This document shows positions 25,386-41,419 of a stretch of DNA of 64,000 bases, in pieces (within the stretch, counting starts at the first letter, position 1; each line of letters opens with the position of its first letter). The DNA is from Apostichopus japonicus. Its lineage: Eukaryota > Echinodermata > Holothuroidea > Aspidochirotida > Stichopodidae. The DNA lies in assembly GCF_037975245.1 (NCBI RefSeq), contig NC_092576.1, forward strand, positions 25,991,611 through 26,055,610, given 5' to 3'. Below the pieces are notes generated by a model. That model was not told the DNA's origin and ran no database searches. It saw only the letters and a program-made list of their open reading frames with translations. The position numbers and the translations under genes were made by a program.

Positions 25386-25483
25386 TTTTCTGGAATCCGT
25401 ACGGACTTAATGAACGCGAGTATCTTTTGGATCTTCAGTCTGGTCGCTGGCTTCTGTTCAAAGATCATGAGTCATTCTTTCCT
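25386..25483 (+). CDS. Exon C', second copy of the module
   Basis: The exon follows CCATTTTACAG and ends TTTCCT|GTAAGT, a strong donor. It is 98 nt, phase 1 in and phase 0 out. It completes a Val codon and reads FWNPYGLNEREYLLDLQSGR then WLLFKDHESFFP. The match to exon C (V-L/F-W, then L-x-SGxW) and the identical phases support the duplicated-module reading. Exon C' is nine residues longer than exon C. Confidence 0.7.
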
Positions 25484-26059
25484 GTAAGTAATGCGTGTGA
25501 GTTATCATATCATGTAAATATTTACTTTAGGTACAAACATCAGTTTCATATGTCGTAGTCAGTTTAAAATAAATGAGTTTTTGCCTAAATCCATCCTTTA
25601 GTATGCATTATAGTTGTTGCCATCAGTTTGCTTTAAACACTAAATCGTTACAAAAATATCCAGACGGAGTGCAAATACACATTCCTGTTGCTCTTCATGG
25701 GTTTGAGGTTATTGGTTTAAGAAGTTTAATTCCCGGCGTTAATTTCCGGAATCATACATATGCTGCTCAATCTAGTTGAGATTTCCTTCACTTACCTACC
25801 GCCCCCTCCCCAACCCTCCCTTTTGCTCGCACATCAAGCAGAATCATAAATGTGATATTCCGAGTTTAAATTCGCTTTAAATTACTGAAATTCCCTGTTC
25901 CTGGCGTTCGGGATAGAAGTGGACTGTAAAGACAGTTTTAAGAATTTATAGTATTGTATGTTTTACACTTTTAACTTTTTATTGGTTTCGATGATAATCG
26001 TAACCTTTGCAATCATGCTGGCGTGTGTGTATGGGTGCGTGGGTGTGTGTGTGTGCGTT

Positions 26060-27065
26060 TGTGACGCCCACTTTGTAAACACGATATCTCAAGAAGGGAA
26101 GCTTGGACAGTTCTCATATTTTGTACATAGGAGTACCTTATTGAGTACAAGAAGCCTATTGTTTTCTGTTGAGGTCAAAGGTCATTTAGGGTCACTAGGG
26201 GTCAAATTGTGAAAACCTTCTAAATACGATATCCCAAGAAAGGAAGCTTGGGCAGACCTCATATTTAATGTGTAGAACTACCACATTGAGTACAACAAGC
26301 CTATTGTTTTATGTGGAGGTCAAAGGTCATTTAGGGTCACCAAGGGTCAAATTGTGAAAACATTGTAAACCCGATATCTCAAGAAGGGGAGCATGGGCAG
26401 ACCTCATATTTAGTGTTTAGGTGTACCCCATTGAGTACAACAAGCCTATTGTTTTTAGTGGAAGTCAACGGTCTTTTGGGGTCACCAGAGGTCAACTTTT
26501 GAAAACCTTGTAAACACGATATCTCAAGAAGGGAAGGTCGGACCAACTCATATTTAGTGTGTAGATGTACCACAGTGAGTACAGGAAGCCTAATGTTTTT
26601 GATGTAGGTCAAAGGTCATTTGGGACAACAGGTCGAATCGTGACAACCTTGTAAACATGATATTGCAAGAAAGGAAAGATCTCATATTTGCTTTGATGTA
26701 CTATATTAAATTTAAGGAGCCTATTATTGCTTTTGGTGGGGGTCAAAGGTCATTTGAAGTCAGCAAATGCCAAACATTTACTTCACTCCCCTCGTACCTG
26801 TTTCTCCACCCTAACACATCTTCCTAAACATAATATCGTAAGGAGCTTGGACAGATCGCATATTTGGTATGTAATTGTACCACATTGAGTACAAGAAGCC
26901 TTAATGTTGTGGGCGGAGGTCAATGGTCGTTTGAGTTCACCAGGGGTCAGATTGTGAAACCATGGTTTACACAATATTTCAACAAGGACTGATGTCATAT
27001 TTAGTTAGTTGATGTATCTATCACATTAAGTACAAGAAGCTTGTTGTTGAGGTCAATGCTCATTT
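26060..27065 (+). repeat. ~145-bp tandem repeat carrying AGGTCA pairs
   Basis: Seven diverged units begin at about 26075, 26221, 26366, 26510, 26651, 26826 and 26968, each with a form of AAACACGATATCTCAAGAAG. Each unit ends with a form of GAGGTCAAAGGTCATTT-GGGTCAC. Exact AGGTCA-A-AGGTCA direct repeats occur at 26172-26184, 26317-26329 and 26606-26618, with a one-base variant at 26740-26752. The array lies in the intron between exon C' and the next short exon. Confidence 0.85.
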
Positions 27066-28779
27066 CAGGACAGCCTGTGTCATTGTGAATTTATTGTTTG
27101 TCACATCGCACTGCTTTTCACTGTATTACTAATATCAGGTATGTTGTACACCCTCACTATACATTACGTCAGATTCATGTGCAAAATAGCTGAAGTTTAC
27201 ATCATCGAAACCACAATGCATTCTTGCATTCTGGTTTGAATATATGATCTTACCAGAAGTTCATAATATTTCTAGGTATTTCCTGTAGTAAATCGTCAAG
27301 ATCAAATTCAAGAAAGTCTAACATATTATGGTTAACCATTGCAAGTTCCCATTTGTCATGACCTATTTCCTTCCCGTCTTCTACTTTAAATATCAAACCA
27401 AAGTTATTACACAATGATAATTAAATATTAAATGGTTGCAATCACTGTCAGCGTAAAGTACAGAAGAGCTAGCTATAATAATAAAGAAAGACAACTAGAA
27501 CACTTCCATGCCAAAGAAATTATAGAACAAAAGTTCCAACAACCAACTAAAGTAACTGCTACATTATGATTTTTTCCGTCATATTAAAACTCCCTATATT
27601 AAAATGTTCATGTTACCCATATATCGACGAATAGTGAGATGAGGCAAGGCTACCGTAAGTAACCAAATAACAGAAATATCCATTGAACACATGGCTGTAC
27701 TAGGGGGGGGTGTGTGCTGGTGTGACCCCCCATTCATATTCATATTTATTCATATTCATTGAACATATGGCTGTAGCTAGGAGGGGGTGTGCCGGTGTGC
27801 ACTACCCCCCCCCCTTCTCCCCCATTCAACAATGTATTCGGCAAAATGAAGTACCAGTCAGCCAAATGAAGGAAATAGAAAAAAAAAGAGGGAATAAGAG
27901 AAGAGAGAATAAAGAAAGGAGAGAAAAAAGATGCAGTAGATACCAAGCTACCAAGCGGGGTGGCCCACCCGGGTACTAGTAAGGGGGTTGCCATACCACA
28001 GCCCCCCCCCTTAAAAAAAATAATAATACAATAAAAAAAATCAGAATAAAAACAAAAAATTAATGTGGGATGCTAATAGTGGCTATCTGTAAACGAAAGT
28101 AGGTGATTTTTTTAGTCGTTTTTGTTGTTTATGCTAGTCTTAATTGTCTACTAAAATTAATATTTTGAACAACACAAGCTGAGAAACATTAACTGAAGAA
28201 TGAGAAATCCTAAACATATATAAGCAGTTAAACGCTTTGCCAAGAGCACCATTATGAATCCAAGCCACCTAACAATACAACAATTTCTCCAATTATACCC
28301 CTACGTCAGGGCAGCATCCCCTGCACAAGGTGACAAGGTAAAGATCCGCCCGGGGCTCCAACTATACTAAGTACACCACTGAAGAGTGGGAGGGAGAATG
28401 AGAAAGACGAAAAAAAAGGGGGTGGTGCAAGGAGGGGAGGCGATATGAATGTTTATGTAGACAATTCCCTATTTCATTTAAAACTTATATGCAACTTATA
28501 GTACAGGTCGAAGTTTAGCCTAATTTTAGCACAGCAACAACGTAAACATCAGCATGGACCCAACTAGGGAACCTTCAGGCTTCAGCGGACACCTGCCCAC
28601 TGGGCCTCAATCCGTTGAACTCATGCTTCGTTTATCAACACATCCTGCCCGTATTTTCATTTTTAGTTGGCAAAACATTGCGTCCCCCCCCCCTTCCAAG
28701 TCTGCATTTATTTTGATACTGGCATCACACCTGATTGAATATCATATTCCTTAACAACTTTTATATGCTTTAATTACAG
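27066..28779 (+). other. Intron sequence before the 48-nt exon
   Basis: AT-rich sequence with a local imperfect duplication near 27680-27810 (CATTGAACA-ATGGCTGTA followed by a G-rich stretch in both halves) and pure C or G runs near 27705, 27805, 28003 and 28684. No exon was recognised in it. Confidence 0.45.
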
Positions 28780-28827
28780 ATGTTGAAACGTGGGGAAAAA
28801 CTGACGGATGCTGATTATGCAAATGAG
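28780..28827 (+). CDS. Candidate short exon of the plus-strand gene
   Basis: A 48-nt phase-0 exon after GCTTTAATTACAG and before AATGAG|GTAAAA, encoding MLKRGEKLTDADYANE. Its position and phase fit direct continuation from exon C'. No family was recognised and no paralogous exon is visible, so support is only from splice sites, phase and hydrophilic composition. Confidence 0.45.
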
Positions 28828-29258
28828 GTAAAACACGGAATATTCGTCAGATTTGAAAATGTGTGTATGTGTGTGTGTAGGGGGGGGGCGTGTGTGTGGG
28901 GGGGGGGATGGGTGGGTGTAGAGATGAATGAGGCTCTGCACGTTCTCACTGGTAATCGATCATCTTTAGGGAAGGTTGGTCAGGGTTTAGAAATGTGTGT
29001 AACAAATAACCTAGGTCTATTAAACGTATTATTTCTGCATCATTTTCACTAAACAGCTAAACATTATATGTATACATATTTATTTGAATATTCTGGCGTT
29101 GATGTAGGTTGCGACTAAATGTACTTTGTAAGAATATCAGTGCAACTCTTATAATGTCTCACTTTTTACCTGAAGGTAATTTAAAAGTGACGCTATGCCA
29201 TGAAACAATTTGCTCAGTAAATAAATCTTTTCACGAGAGTTAATCAGCATATCGTGTT

Positions 29259-30820
29259 GGTTCCTTGCTTTAGTAAAAGGTTCCTAATTAGTCAGATTGG
29301 CGTGTGTGTGAGTTTCTGTCTGTGACACTTGCTTTGGTACACTGCAACTCAACAAGGGAAAGTTGGACTAAACTCAAAATAGGTATATAGATCCGCCATA
29401 GTGAGAAGGTGTGCCCTATTGTTTTTGGTGCCTGTGAAGGTCACCAAAGGTCAGTCAAAAACCAAATCATTAAACAAAGCAATAACTCCCATTGACAGGG
29501 TCTAACATGGTTAATATGCGTTGGGACTAGTTGTAAATGGGGTAAGGGATTATTTCCAAACATAACGGTCATTTGATCTAAGGTAAACACAGGTCAATTA
29601 GGGGTCAAAAACTAGTATTTTTGCAATAACTTGAGAACGAAATATCCGTGAAGGTTGGGAGTTACTCTATTATAAATCAATAGTCGACCCGCATCTGGGT
29701 GATCTCTGACCTCAGTTTGACCTCCGGTGACCTTTACTAGTTTCTTGTGTTATTTGAATTTTTGTGGCCATATTCAGATCTCAAATGGTATTCCGATCAA
29801 AATTTTCCATGTGTTGACCCCTGTGCGACCTTCATGTGCGAAGTTATCAGATGTCAAAGTTTTGTTTTGTTGATAAGTGAAGTTAGGATGGTCGTACAGA
29901 ATTGTCATGTTGCTTGTTGGAAATAAAATCTCAAACTACATCTGATCATGGGGTTAATAGGTCAAAGGTAAAATCTTGGGTAAACGTGCTTATTTTGGAA
30001 GTTACGGGGCAAAGAAAAAAAGTTTTTGTCAATATTTTGATATATGATAGAACTCTGTGTGCTCTATAGAAACAGCCATCCCCCGCTTCGATCGGACATC
30101 CGGTTTTCAAATTATGGGGGTTAAAGGTTGATTTTGATATCTGTTTAGCAATACTCTGTGTCTGTACATTAGAGCACACAAAATATTTAGACAGAGTGCA
30201 GGAGCGTAGCCACGAAGTTGCCAAGGAGGGGGCGAAATTCAAAATCTCCAACTCAATATCTAACCGTAGCGCCACCACAGGTTGGCGCGAAGTGCCTAAG
30301 AAAATGTTGGCCGAAAATGCCTCCCAGATCGCTGGAAATGGCACTTCCCAGGCATAAAATTATGGGAATTACTAGCGACATCGTAAAAAGAAATACTAAA
30401 AAAAATATGCCAATGGGGGGGGGGCGGCTCCCACTTCGCCCGCCTCCATTGGTTATGTGCCTGACAGCGTGCACATCATCGAGGGGAACAACTTGATAAA
30501 CAACGTCAGGTCATTCAAGGTCGCATATGGGCAAAAAACTGCCCACTTATGATAATTTTTGCAATAACTTCCATTGACGAAGTTTGATTCTCAAGTTATG
30601 AGAGACCAAAAGTTTATTTTGATACCATTTCATATATTAACATTCAGGACAGAGTGCATATCACGCTTTAATCGGACACCTGGTTCTCAACAGGTTGTAA
30701 AAGGACCAACGGTTGATTTTTGATATTTTTGAGAATAATATTGTGTTGTACATCCAAAAACAATGTTAGGACAGTCCTGCTCCCTTGTAAATATAGGCTT
30801 ATAAGCAAGGAACCATGGTG
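29259..30820. repeat. Dispersed AGGTCA/TGACC repeat block bounded by GGTTCCTTGC motifs
   Basis: The block starts near TGGTTCCTTGC (29259) and ends near GCAAGGAACC (about 30809-30818). Inside are long stretches with TGACCTCAGTTTGACCTCC, GGTCAAAGGT and GCAATAACTT motifs. The segment around 29590-29750 reappears in inverse orientation at about 41990-42160, including ACTAGTATTTTTGCAATAAC. An internal MITE-like insertion is at 30197-30475. Confidence 0.6.
30197..30475. mobile_element. Small MITE-like insertion
   Basis: The left end AGGAGCGTAGCCACG and the reversed right end AGGCACATAACCAATG resemble each other in the GCGTAGCCA-type core. The interior carries GGCGAAATTC on the left and GGGGGGGGCGG plus CACTTCGCCC on the right, again partly inverted. 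The ends are imperfect, so the element is old or the boundary is approximate. Confidence 0.4.
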
Positions 30821-30975
30821 CTATTGGGCTCTTGTTATATAACCTACACGATATCTACAGTTTGTGGTCTCTAATGCTATATAGTTAAGCTCACACTATT
30901 AACGAATAATAATATCACAATCATTATTTTCCGAATGTTTATATTTTATTTATTTTATTCTTTCGTTTTACTTAG

Positions 30976-31001
30976 GTCGAAGCCTTCCGGAATCGCTACA
31001 G
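30976..31001 (+). CDS. Candidate 26-nt microexon of the plus-strand gene
   Basis: A short exon after TTTTACTTAG and before TACAG|GTAGGC, entering in phase 0 and leaving in phase 2. It encodes VEAFRNRY plus two bases. It would follow the 48-nt exon in frame. Evidence is limited to splice sites and frame. Any further exons of the gene were not recognised before the POLR3B 3' end. Confidence 0.35.
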
Positions 31002-31369
31002 GTAGGCATATATCAACACTCACCAGTTTTGGTCAAACACTAGACAGAACCCACAGTCCCCACAGTATTAATACCGTTGAATTAAATTAATTCTAGTGCT
31101 GTTATGTTCAACAAAATCTACGATCCATATTTTGAAATGAGTTAAGCTTGCAAAAGTTTTAGACTCTTAATGGATCCATTCATTTTGTGTCCAGATTTAA
31201 TTGTGATTAGACTATCATGAAAAATAATGAATCCGAGAACTGCAATGTTTAATGATGAAAGCGATTTAAATTATAATCAAATCAAGTTTGATATAATTCA
31301 TTAATAAAAGTAAATTTCAGAGAATCCTTGTTTGCTATTTCACCAATCACTCATAATTCATTAACCTGT

Positions 31370-31520
31370 TACAATATTTGAAAAAGCTACTAGTGAAAAT
31401 CACCTGTTACAATGTTTTTTTTATCTAAACTTATTTAAATACCTACTAGTGAAAATCACCTGTTACAATGTTTTTTTCATCTTAAATTATTTGAAACACC
31501 TACATGTGAAAATCACCATG
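31370..31520. repeat. Three tandem ~62-bp copies
   Basis: The phrase TGAAAATCACCTGTTACAAT recurs with intervening A/T-rich sequence and TACTAGTGAAAATCACC-type joints. Three adjacent copies are visible, the last one truncated. Confidence 0.65.
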
Positions 31521-31886
31521 AACATCATAGGGATTTTAAAATACAATATTCTGAGGAATCATTGCTCTCAGATGTACACTGAGGGACCACAGTAGATATA
31601 AGTCTCCCGGGCAGACTTTTCTGTGTTATCTCTACACCATATGTCTTGTTTTGTACTATGTATGTTTGGAGTGAAAAAAAATCAAATTAAAATCAGAAAT
31701 AACATACAAAGTAGCATCGGACAATCATCATGCCCCCCCCCCCCCTTTCTCTATAACAATTATCAAAATAAATTTTACCTTAAACATAAAATATGAGAAC
31801 AAGAAAAGTATAGTTTCAATGGGTAGAGATCAATATAAGAGATTATATATGTTGATTTAATGTTCATGTTTTAAAAGAAGAGGTTA

Positions 31887-32223
31887 TCAGCCTGCATTGA
31901 ACAGTCGTAATGAGCAACGTGAATCGCCTAGAACAGCTTTTAAAAATGATATAATCATTTGACACATATGGTAACGTCTCTCTCGTTTTATTTTATCAGA
32001 AGCAACCAACTCTTGCAGCTGATACAAAGCCTCGTAAGAGCATAAGCCGATGAAGCCGACAATGTCTCCGCCCAGCGTTTTTACGTCGTTCTTGATTGTC
32101 CACAAAACAGAAAATGCCTCCGCGTTGATTGTTGAGTTGAACAAACCGCAAATGTATCCTGGCAACATGAATCTCACAGAGGGTTGTCTTTCCTTCGAGT
32201 CTGGCCATTCTTGGCATCTTCAA
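31887..32223 (-). pseudogene. Possible broken coding remnant, unrecognised
   Basis: Two overlapping minus-strand frames look protein-like. The first reads KMPRMARLEGKTTL, and the second then runs on as MRFMLPGYICGLFNSTINAE and ends near 31887, with DIVGFIGLCSYEALYQLQEL in the middle. A single frame change near 32178 would link them. The VGFIGLCSYEALYQ stretch faintly recalls the C-terminal end of peroxisomal PEX11-gamma proteins, but the resemblance is too weak to assign. It could equally be chance. Confidence 0.25.
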
Positions 32224-32247
32224 ATTCTCTATAGTACAGATAGTTAG

Positions 32248-35200
32248 GGGCGCAGTCTTAGCAAGGTTGTATTTTGGACCCTCGTAATGGTTAGTTCTAC
32301 GAGTCTCAAAGTATCTGAAAATAATGAAAACTGTTTGCTCGTGAACTTGATGTCAAATACATTCTGTAGATAAATTTGAGTTACAGTAAAACAATGAAAG
32401 ACGTCAAAAATACGAATATTGTAATGAAAACTTCGATGCTCGGAGGGGATTAAAGTCCCTAATGGAATTTCGATATATTTTTTGTAATATCGTGCTCATC
32501 AACATAACCTGACACTCTGTGCAGGAATATATGGGCTTAATGCTTCCAATTTCATTTAAACCATCGATTCCATAGTAAGTTGATTGAAAAGATAAAATAA
32601 GGAACATTCGATTGGTAAATTTTGCAGATAGATCCTCGAATAATTTTACCTGTAGATATATGTATAGTTAATATAAGATACATAAACTGTAAATAGTTCA
32701 TTACAATTTAATAACTGTTGAATTTTAATTATTATTGTTTATGTGGTGAATGTAATCAGTGCTTTGAAATCATATTTGTTTACATATTTTCCCAAAATGT
32801 ATTTTCTTTTGGTTTATGTGAGTTGTTACCTATCCTAAGGTATCAGTAGAATATGAAAATGAATGTCAAGCGCCAGTTGACTCGAAAATCAACATCTTTT
32901 TGCTAGAGGAATACTATTTTAATGTTTTCAATAGTGGTATATGTAGTAAATGGAAATGTCACAGTGTAAATAAGCTGAAATTTTACTGCATTTTCCAGTA
33001 TTTGTAATTGGTTTACGAGTAAAGTGTTACCACATGTACCAAAGAAAGGGGGGAAAAGAGAGATAAAGTATAAAAACATGATGATTATAAATTACATGGT
33101 AAAGGTGTGCGCATAGGCACTTACAAGAATAGCAGAACGTTATTTTGCTTACAAAACCACAATGACTGATGGATTATGATTTTTTTTAACAGTAACTTTT
33201 AATTAATCAATCTTTACTGCAACTATCCACCTTTCATACAAGTCATTTAGATATAAATATTCATGTACTTTCCACTTAGATTTAGTCGTATGTTAGGTTT
33301 AAATTACTCTCTTTCCTAAATATGGTAAAAGGTCAAAATTATTGCCATTCTTTATACAGCTTTAAGGAGAATATGTCGTACCATCTGTCCTATAGCATTG
33401 TAATTACGTCATCTATCGTGGCATTTCTCAATATTTTGGAATGTGTTTGAAACTTACAGAGAGAGATATAGAGAAAGAAGGTCTTTTGGAACCTTACTTT
33501 TGGAACCTTTAGTAACTTTAGAACTTTAAAGAAATGTCATTATCTTAAAATGTTCAGATGACTTGTTAATGTTACGACAGTATGATATCAATTATTACAA
33601 CATCTAAAGCAATTGTGAGTTGTACATAGCTTTCCACTTGGCAATTGTTATTGTGTAACCTTCAGAGTATGCGACCTTGTATGGTGTTTCTCCTGTAACA
33701 ATCGAACAAGGAATTAACCGTCGAATGTAACTGTTAGAACATTCATCATACAGGTGACTCTGACCATGACGCCGTGTTGGTCCTGACATGCATCAAGGGA
33801 AGAAGTTCAGTTAACCGGGTAATAGTATATTTTGCGACTGTGACATTTATTTGTGTATATACAACCATTTTGCTCGTGTTTTTTCTCAGGAAAAACAACG
33901 TCGACACACGGACAATTCTGGTGAATTTAAGCTTCGGTTATTTTGTTATTAAAACCTGCATTTTACGATTAACTGACAAGGAAGTAAATCACTACACAGA
34001 TAAAAGTAAAACTAAGATCAACTTTACAATGTTCGTTTACAATTTAACTGCATGTTTGCCACTTCAGAGGCTAGGACTGATTTAGGTATACGTGCATATG
34101 CATACAGGTTACAGCCAAGTTAATTACTGTATTGATTAAAGTCAGATTTTAAGTAATGTAAGACAGTTTACATGCTGGTTGATTATCATGCAGTTATGGC
34201 ATACTAAGATTAATCTATTTTTAAACAATTTGTTTTGATTTCTTTGTCATGGATTGACTGAAACTGACATGATTAAAACTCGTTTAATAAAAATCGTAAA
34301 GTTTAAAGCAATACACGTCTCTGGGTTTTCCTATCATCACTGGTCCGATGTCATCCTCAGACTTGATCAAGTCTTTGTCCAAGTAACATTTTAAGCTCAA
34401 CTGAATTATTATTTGTCATGAGTTTACTATTCATTGTTGGAATTGTAACCCAAGAAGTGTTGAATCTAGCAATACAATATCTCCCCTCCCCCCCCCCAAA
34501 AAAAATCCTCACACAAAAACATTAAATGTGTTTACTTTAGTCTACCATCTTACGATGTGAATGAAGTAGGAACCAAATACATGCATACCATCCCCATCGC
34601 TGCTTTCACATTTCTACTTGGGAACTAGAAAGGAGAATCTTTGACCCAGTACGTAAAGAAAGATTTAAAGCTGAGGTAAATTATTCATGTACCAGTGACT
34701 GTAATTGTGTATTCATACTGATACCATCCCAAAGGTTGAAAATTGTCATATTAAAATAATATTTTGAACCAAAAAGACTGTTTAAGTTTGCATTTATTAC
34801 ATCACTCCTGTTTGCTTAAGATCGCTTCTGCAGCAAAACAAATATCAACTTCAAATATTATCATTTCGACAAACAGTACATAGGAATGCAAAACATACCT
34901 GGATACAAAGAATATGTTCTTCTTTCATCTATCAAATATGAATTTAAGTCGGCAACAAAACCCATTGAAATCAAGCTGGTTTTAGGATTGAAACAGAACC
35001 CAACCGCAACAGAATCAAATATTACGCCAACATCCAGAGCCTATCAATGGTACGTACATACAGCACTACAAGGACCTAGACCTACTGTTCAAATTCCATT
35101 ACCTCACCGGAAGAACCTAACACCCTACACGTTACCAGTTGAAACAAACCGTTCAAATTGAAACCGTCACCAATATCAAACCTTCTCACAGATAGTGCTG

Positions 35201-35300
35201 GTAACTATCACATAACATAACAGGACTCCCAGTTCTCTACTTATAGATATTCTCATAACTGTGACAAACTAAAATGCCAACCGAACACCAAAGAATCATG
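32248..35300. other. Gene-free stretch between the two main genes
   Basis: AT-rich DNA with no recognisable exon on either strand. Plus-strand open stretches at 33774-34085 and 34886-35161 lack family motifs. The first is hydrophobic, as expected of random AT-rich sequence. A pure C run lies near 34488. Confidence 0.5.
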
Positions 35301-35309
35301 ACCACTGTG

Positions 35310-36575
35310 TGCATATCCACAGGCTGACATCATTACAATGTTCTACTGTACAATGTCACTTGTTATAACAGACAGCTAATCTACAGGCTGACATCATTAC
35401 AATGTTCTGCTGTACAATGTCACTTGTTATAACAGACAGCTAATCTACAGGCTGACATCATTACAATGTTCTGATGTACAATGTCACTTGTTATAACAGG
35501 CAGCACATCCACAGGCTGACATCATTACAATGTTCTGCTGTACAATGTCACTTGTTATAACAGACAACACATCTACAGACTGACATCATTACAATGTTCT
35601 GCTGTACAATGCCAAATGTTATAACAGACAACACATCCACAGGCTGACATCATTACAATGTTCTGCTGTACAATGCCACTTGTTATAACAGACAACACAT
35701 CTACAGACTGACATCAGTACAATGTTCTGCTGTACAATGTCACTTGTTATAACAGACAGCTAATCTACAGGCTGACATCATTACAATGTTCTGATGTACA
35801 ATGCCACTTGTTATAACAGACAACACATCTACAGACTGACATCAGTACAATGTTCTGCTGTACAATGTCACTTGTTATAACAGACAGCACATCTACAGGC
35901 TGACGACATTACAATGTTCTGATGTACAATGCCACTTGTTATAACAGGCAGCACATCTACAGGCTGACATCATTACAATGTTTTGATGTACAATGTCACT
36001 TGTTATAACAGACAGCACATCTACAGGCTGACATCATTACAATGTTCTGCTGTATAATGCCACTTGTTATAACAGGCAGCACATCCACAGACTGACATCA
36101 TTACAATGTTTTGATGTACAATGTCACTTGTTATAACAGACAGCACATCTACAGGCTGACATCATTACAATGTTCTGCTGTATAATGCCACTTGTTATAA
36201 CAGACAGCACATCTACAGGCTGACATCATTACAATGTTCTGCTGTACAATGTCACTTGTTCTAACACACAGCACATCTACAGGCTGACATCATTACAATG
36301 TTCTGCTGTACAATGCCACTTGTTATAACATACAGCACATCTACAGGCTGACATTATTACAATGTTCTGATGTACAATGCCACTTGTTATAACATACAGC
36401 ACATCTACAGGCTGACATCATTACAATGTTCTGCTGTACAATGCCACTTGTTATAACAGACAGCACATCTACAGGCTGACATCATTACAATGTTCTGCTG
36501 TACAATGTCACTTGTTATAACAGACAGCACATCTACAGGCTGACATCATTACAATGTTCTGATGTACAATGCCGC
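35310..36575. repeat. 64-bp tandem array, about 20 copies
   Basis: The unit contains CAGGCTGACATCATTACAAT followed by GTTCTGCTGTACAATG, then CACTTGTTATAACAGACAGC. The period is 64 bp, as between 35321 and 35385. Copies differ at only a few sites, so the array is young or homogenised. It lies about 1 kb downstream of the POLR3B stop codon. No POLR3B coding sequence is found in the unit. Confidence 0.95.
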
Positions 36576-37223
36576 TTTATAGACACCAATCAAATGGTCC
36601 TTTAGTGTTGCCACTTTCGAAGTATTACCCAGAATGTCACCTGCATTATACCAAGTCATTGAGGACATTATGCAGTAATAAGATCTCTTAACGCAGGAAC
36701 ATGGCATATTGCTCAAGGTGAGCAGGGTAAAGTGATGTTTGCAAACCTGACGGGATTATTCAACTTTTCTAGCATATTTTGGCAGCAATAAAGGAGACCT
36801 TAAAAGTAAAGCCAGTAAAGCCAATGGTTCCCATCCTTTTAAATCAAATTCAAGACTTATTTTTTTTAAGACTAAAACATGCTTTATGGTTCACAACAAA
36901 TCCTACCAATGAAGGCTACCTGTTGTAAACCTAACAATTGTAACTCTCACAAAGTGTTTGCTAACACATGCCATTTAAATTACAAATGTAACGGATTGTT
37001 ACCATTTACACAAAAGTATGCATACACAAATTTCCTCTCAGGAAAAAGATATTATTTTCGTTTTTAAATGGAACCTTTTCCAATAAGTTATGAAAAAAAT
37101 GAACTGCTCAATGTTTCTCACTTTTCCAGACTAAACATCATTATTAAGGATCCAGAAAAGACAACACCTGACATTCCATGAGTAAGCTAAACAAAATGGT
37201 CAACTTAGTTCATTTACGCAGGA

Positions 37224-37229
37224 TTTATT
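37224..37229 (-). promoter_or_regulatory. Candidate POLR3B polyadenylation signal
   Basis: TTTATT on the plus strand is AATAAA on the minus strand, about 350 nt beyond the POLR3B stop codon. It is the first canonical hexamer noticed downstream, but other A-rich variants exist and the cleavage site cannot be seen. Confidence 0.3.
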
Positions 37230-37575
37230 CCTCAAAAATGCATGAAACTTTCACCACCTTCTCAGTTTCATCTGCACCTCTAGGAAATATAATCCTGCAG
37301 ACTTCATGGATTATTGCAGAAAACAAAAACACAAAGCAAGACTCCAGACTTGATCTTTATCTGCTGTCTTGCTTGCTTTCTTCCTTCCTGCCCTTCCTTG
37401 ATTGAGGATGAGCTTCCTAAATCCATCATCAGCTAGATCTCCATCTTCTTTCCATCGTTATCATCATTTCATCCTTGTTTAGGAGAGCACCTCCTGTCAC
37501 CGCTAATCCCTTCTTTTACGATCGAGGTCAACTCCTTCATCCTTTAAGCCATTGTTTTCATTTTCTTGACAATTC

Positions 37576-40810
<3,235 letters not shown>

Positions 40811-41419
40811 TCAATTTACATTAATGAAATCATTTCTGTGGATGCATGCTGATACCATTCAATTTGCTGTTTGTAACCAAGAAAGTAAATGGAAAGCTAC
40901 CAATGAAATTTTAATTAATACAAGTCAACCATTTAATTAATTAGGTTTACTTCATTACATTCCTTGCAGAGATGATTCATTCAGTGTATTAAACATATTT
41001 AAGCTGTTTGTATCATTTGCTATATACTGCTTTCATTTTTGAAATTTGTTTCACAACACACCTCAGTATTTTCAGTCATTCATGGCAAAATTGATTCATC
41101 TCAAAACTGAACACAAAATGGGATTTTACTGCTGTTTTTACAAACACTAAATTATTTTGAAGGGGGTGGGGTGGGACAGACTAATATCAGCCAGTCAGCT
41201 ATAAAACACAAGAAACTAGATCGACCATAGGTTTTTTGGCCAGAAAAAATTGTATTGTCGACATTATACAATCTACAGTATAAGTAAGATTCATCTCACA
41301 AACCAGAATGAAAACATTTCATGGTTCCTTGCTGCTGTTCATTAGTTCCATTCATAGGGAAATTTCTAACAAAGCCCTAATTCAACAACAGCAATTTATG
41401 CTCACAATCTTTTGTTGCC

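Noticed and set aside
33774-34085. Hydrophobic 103-codon plus-strand frame resembling a membrane protein
   Set aside because: Random AT-rich DNA gives hydrophobic frames. There are no conserved motifs, and the sequence around it shows no supported exon.
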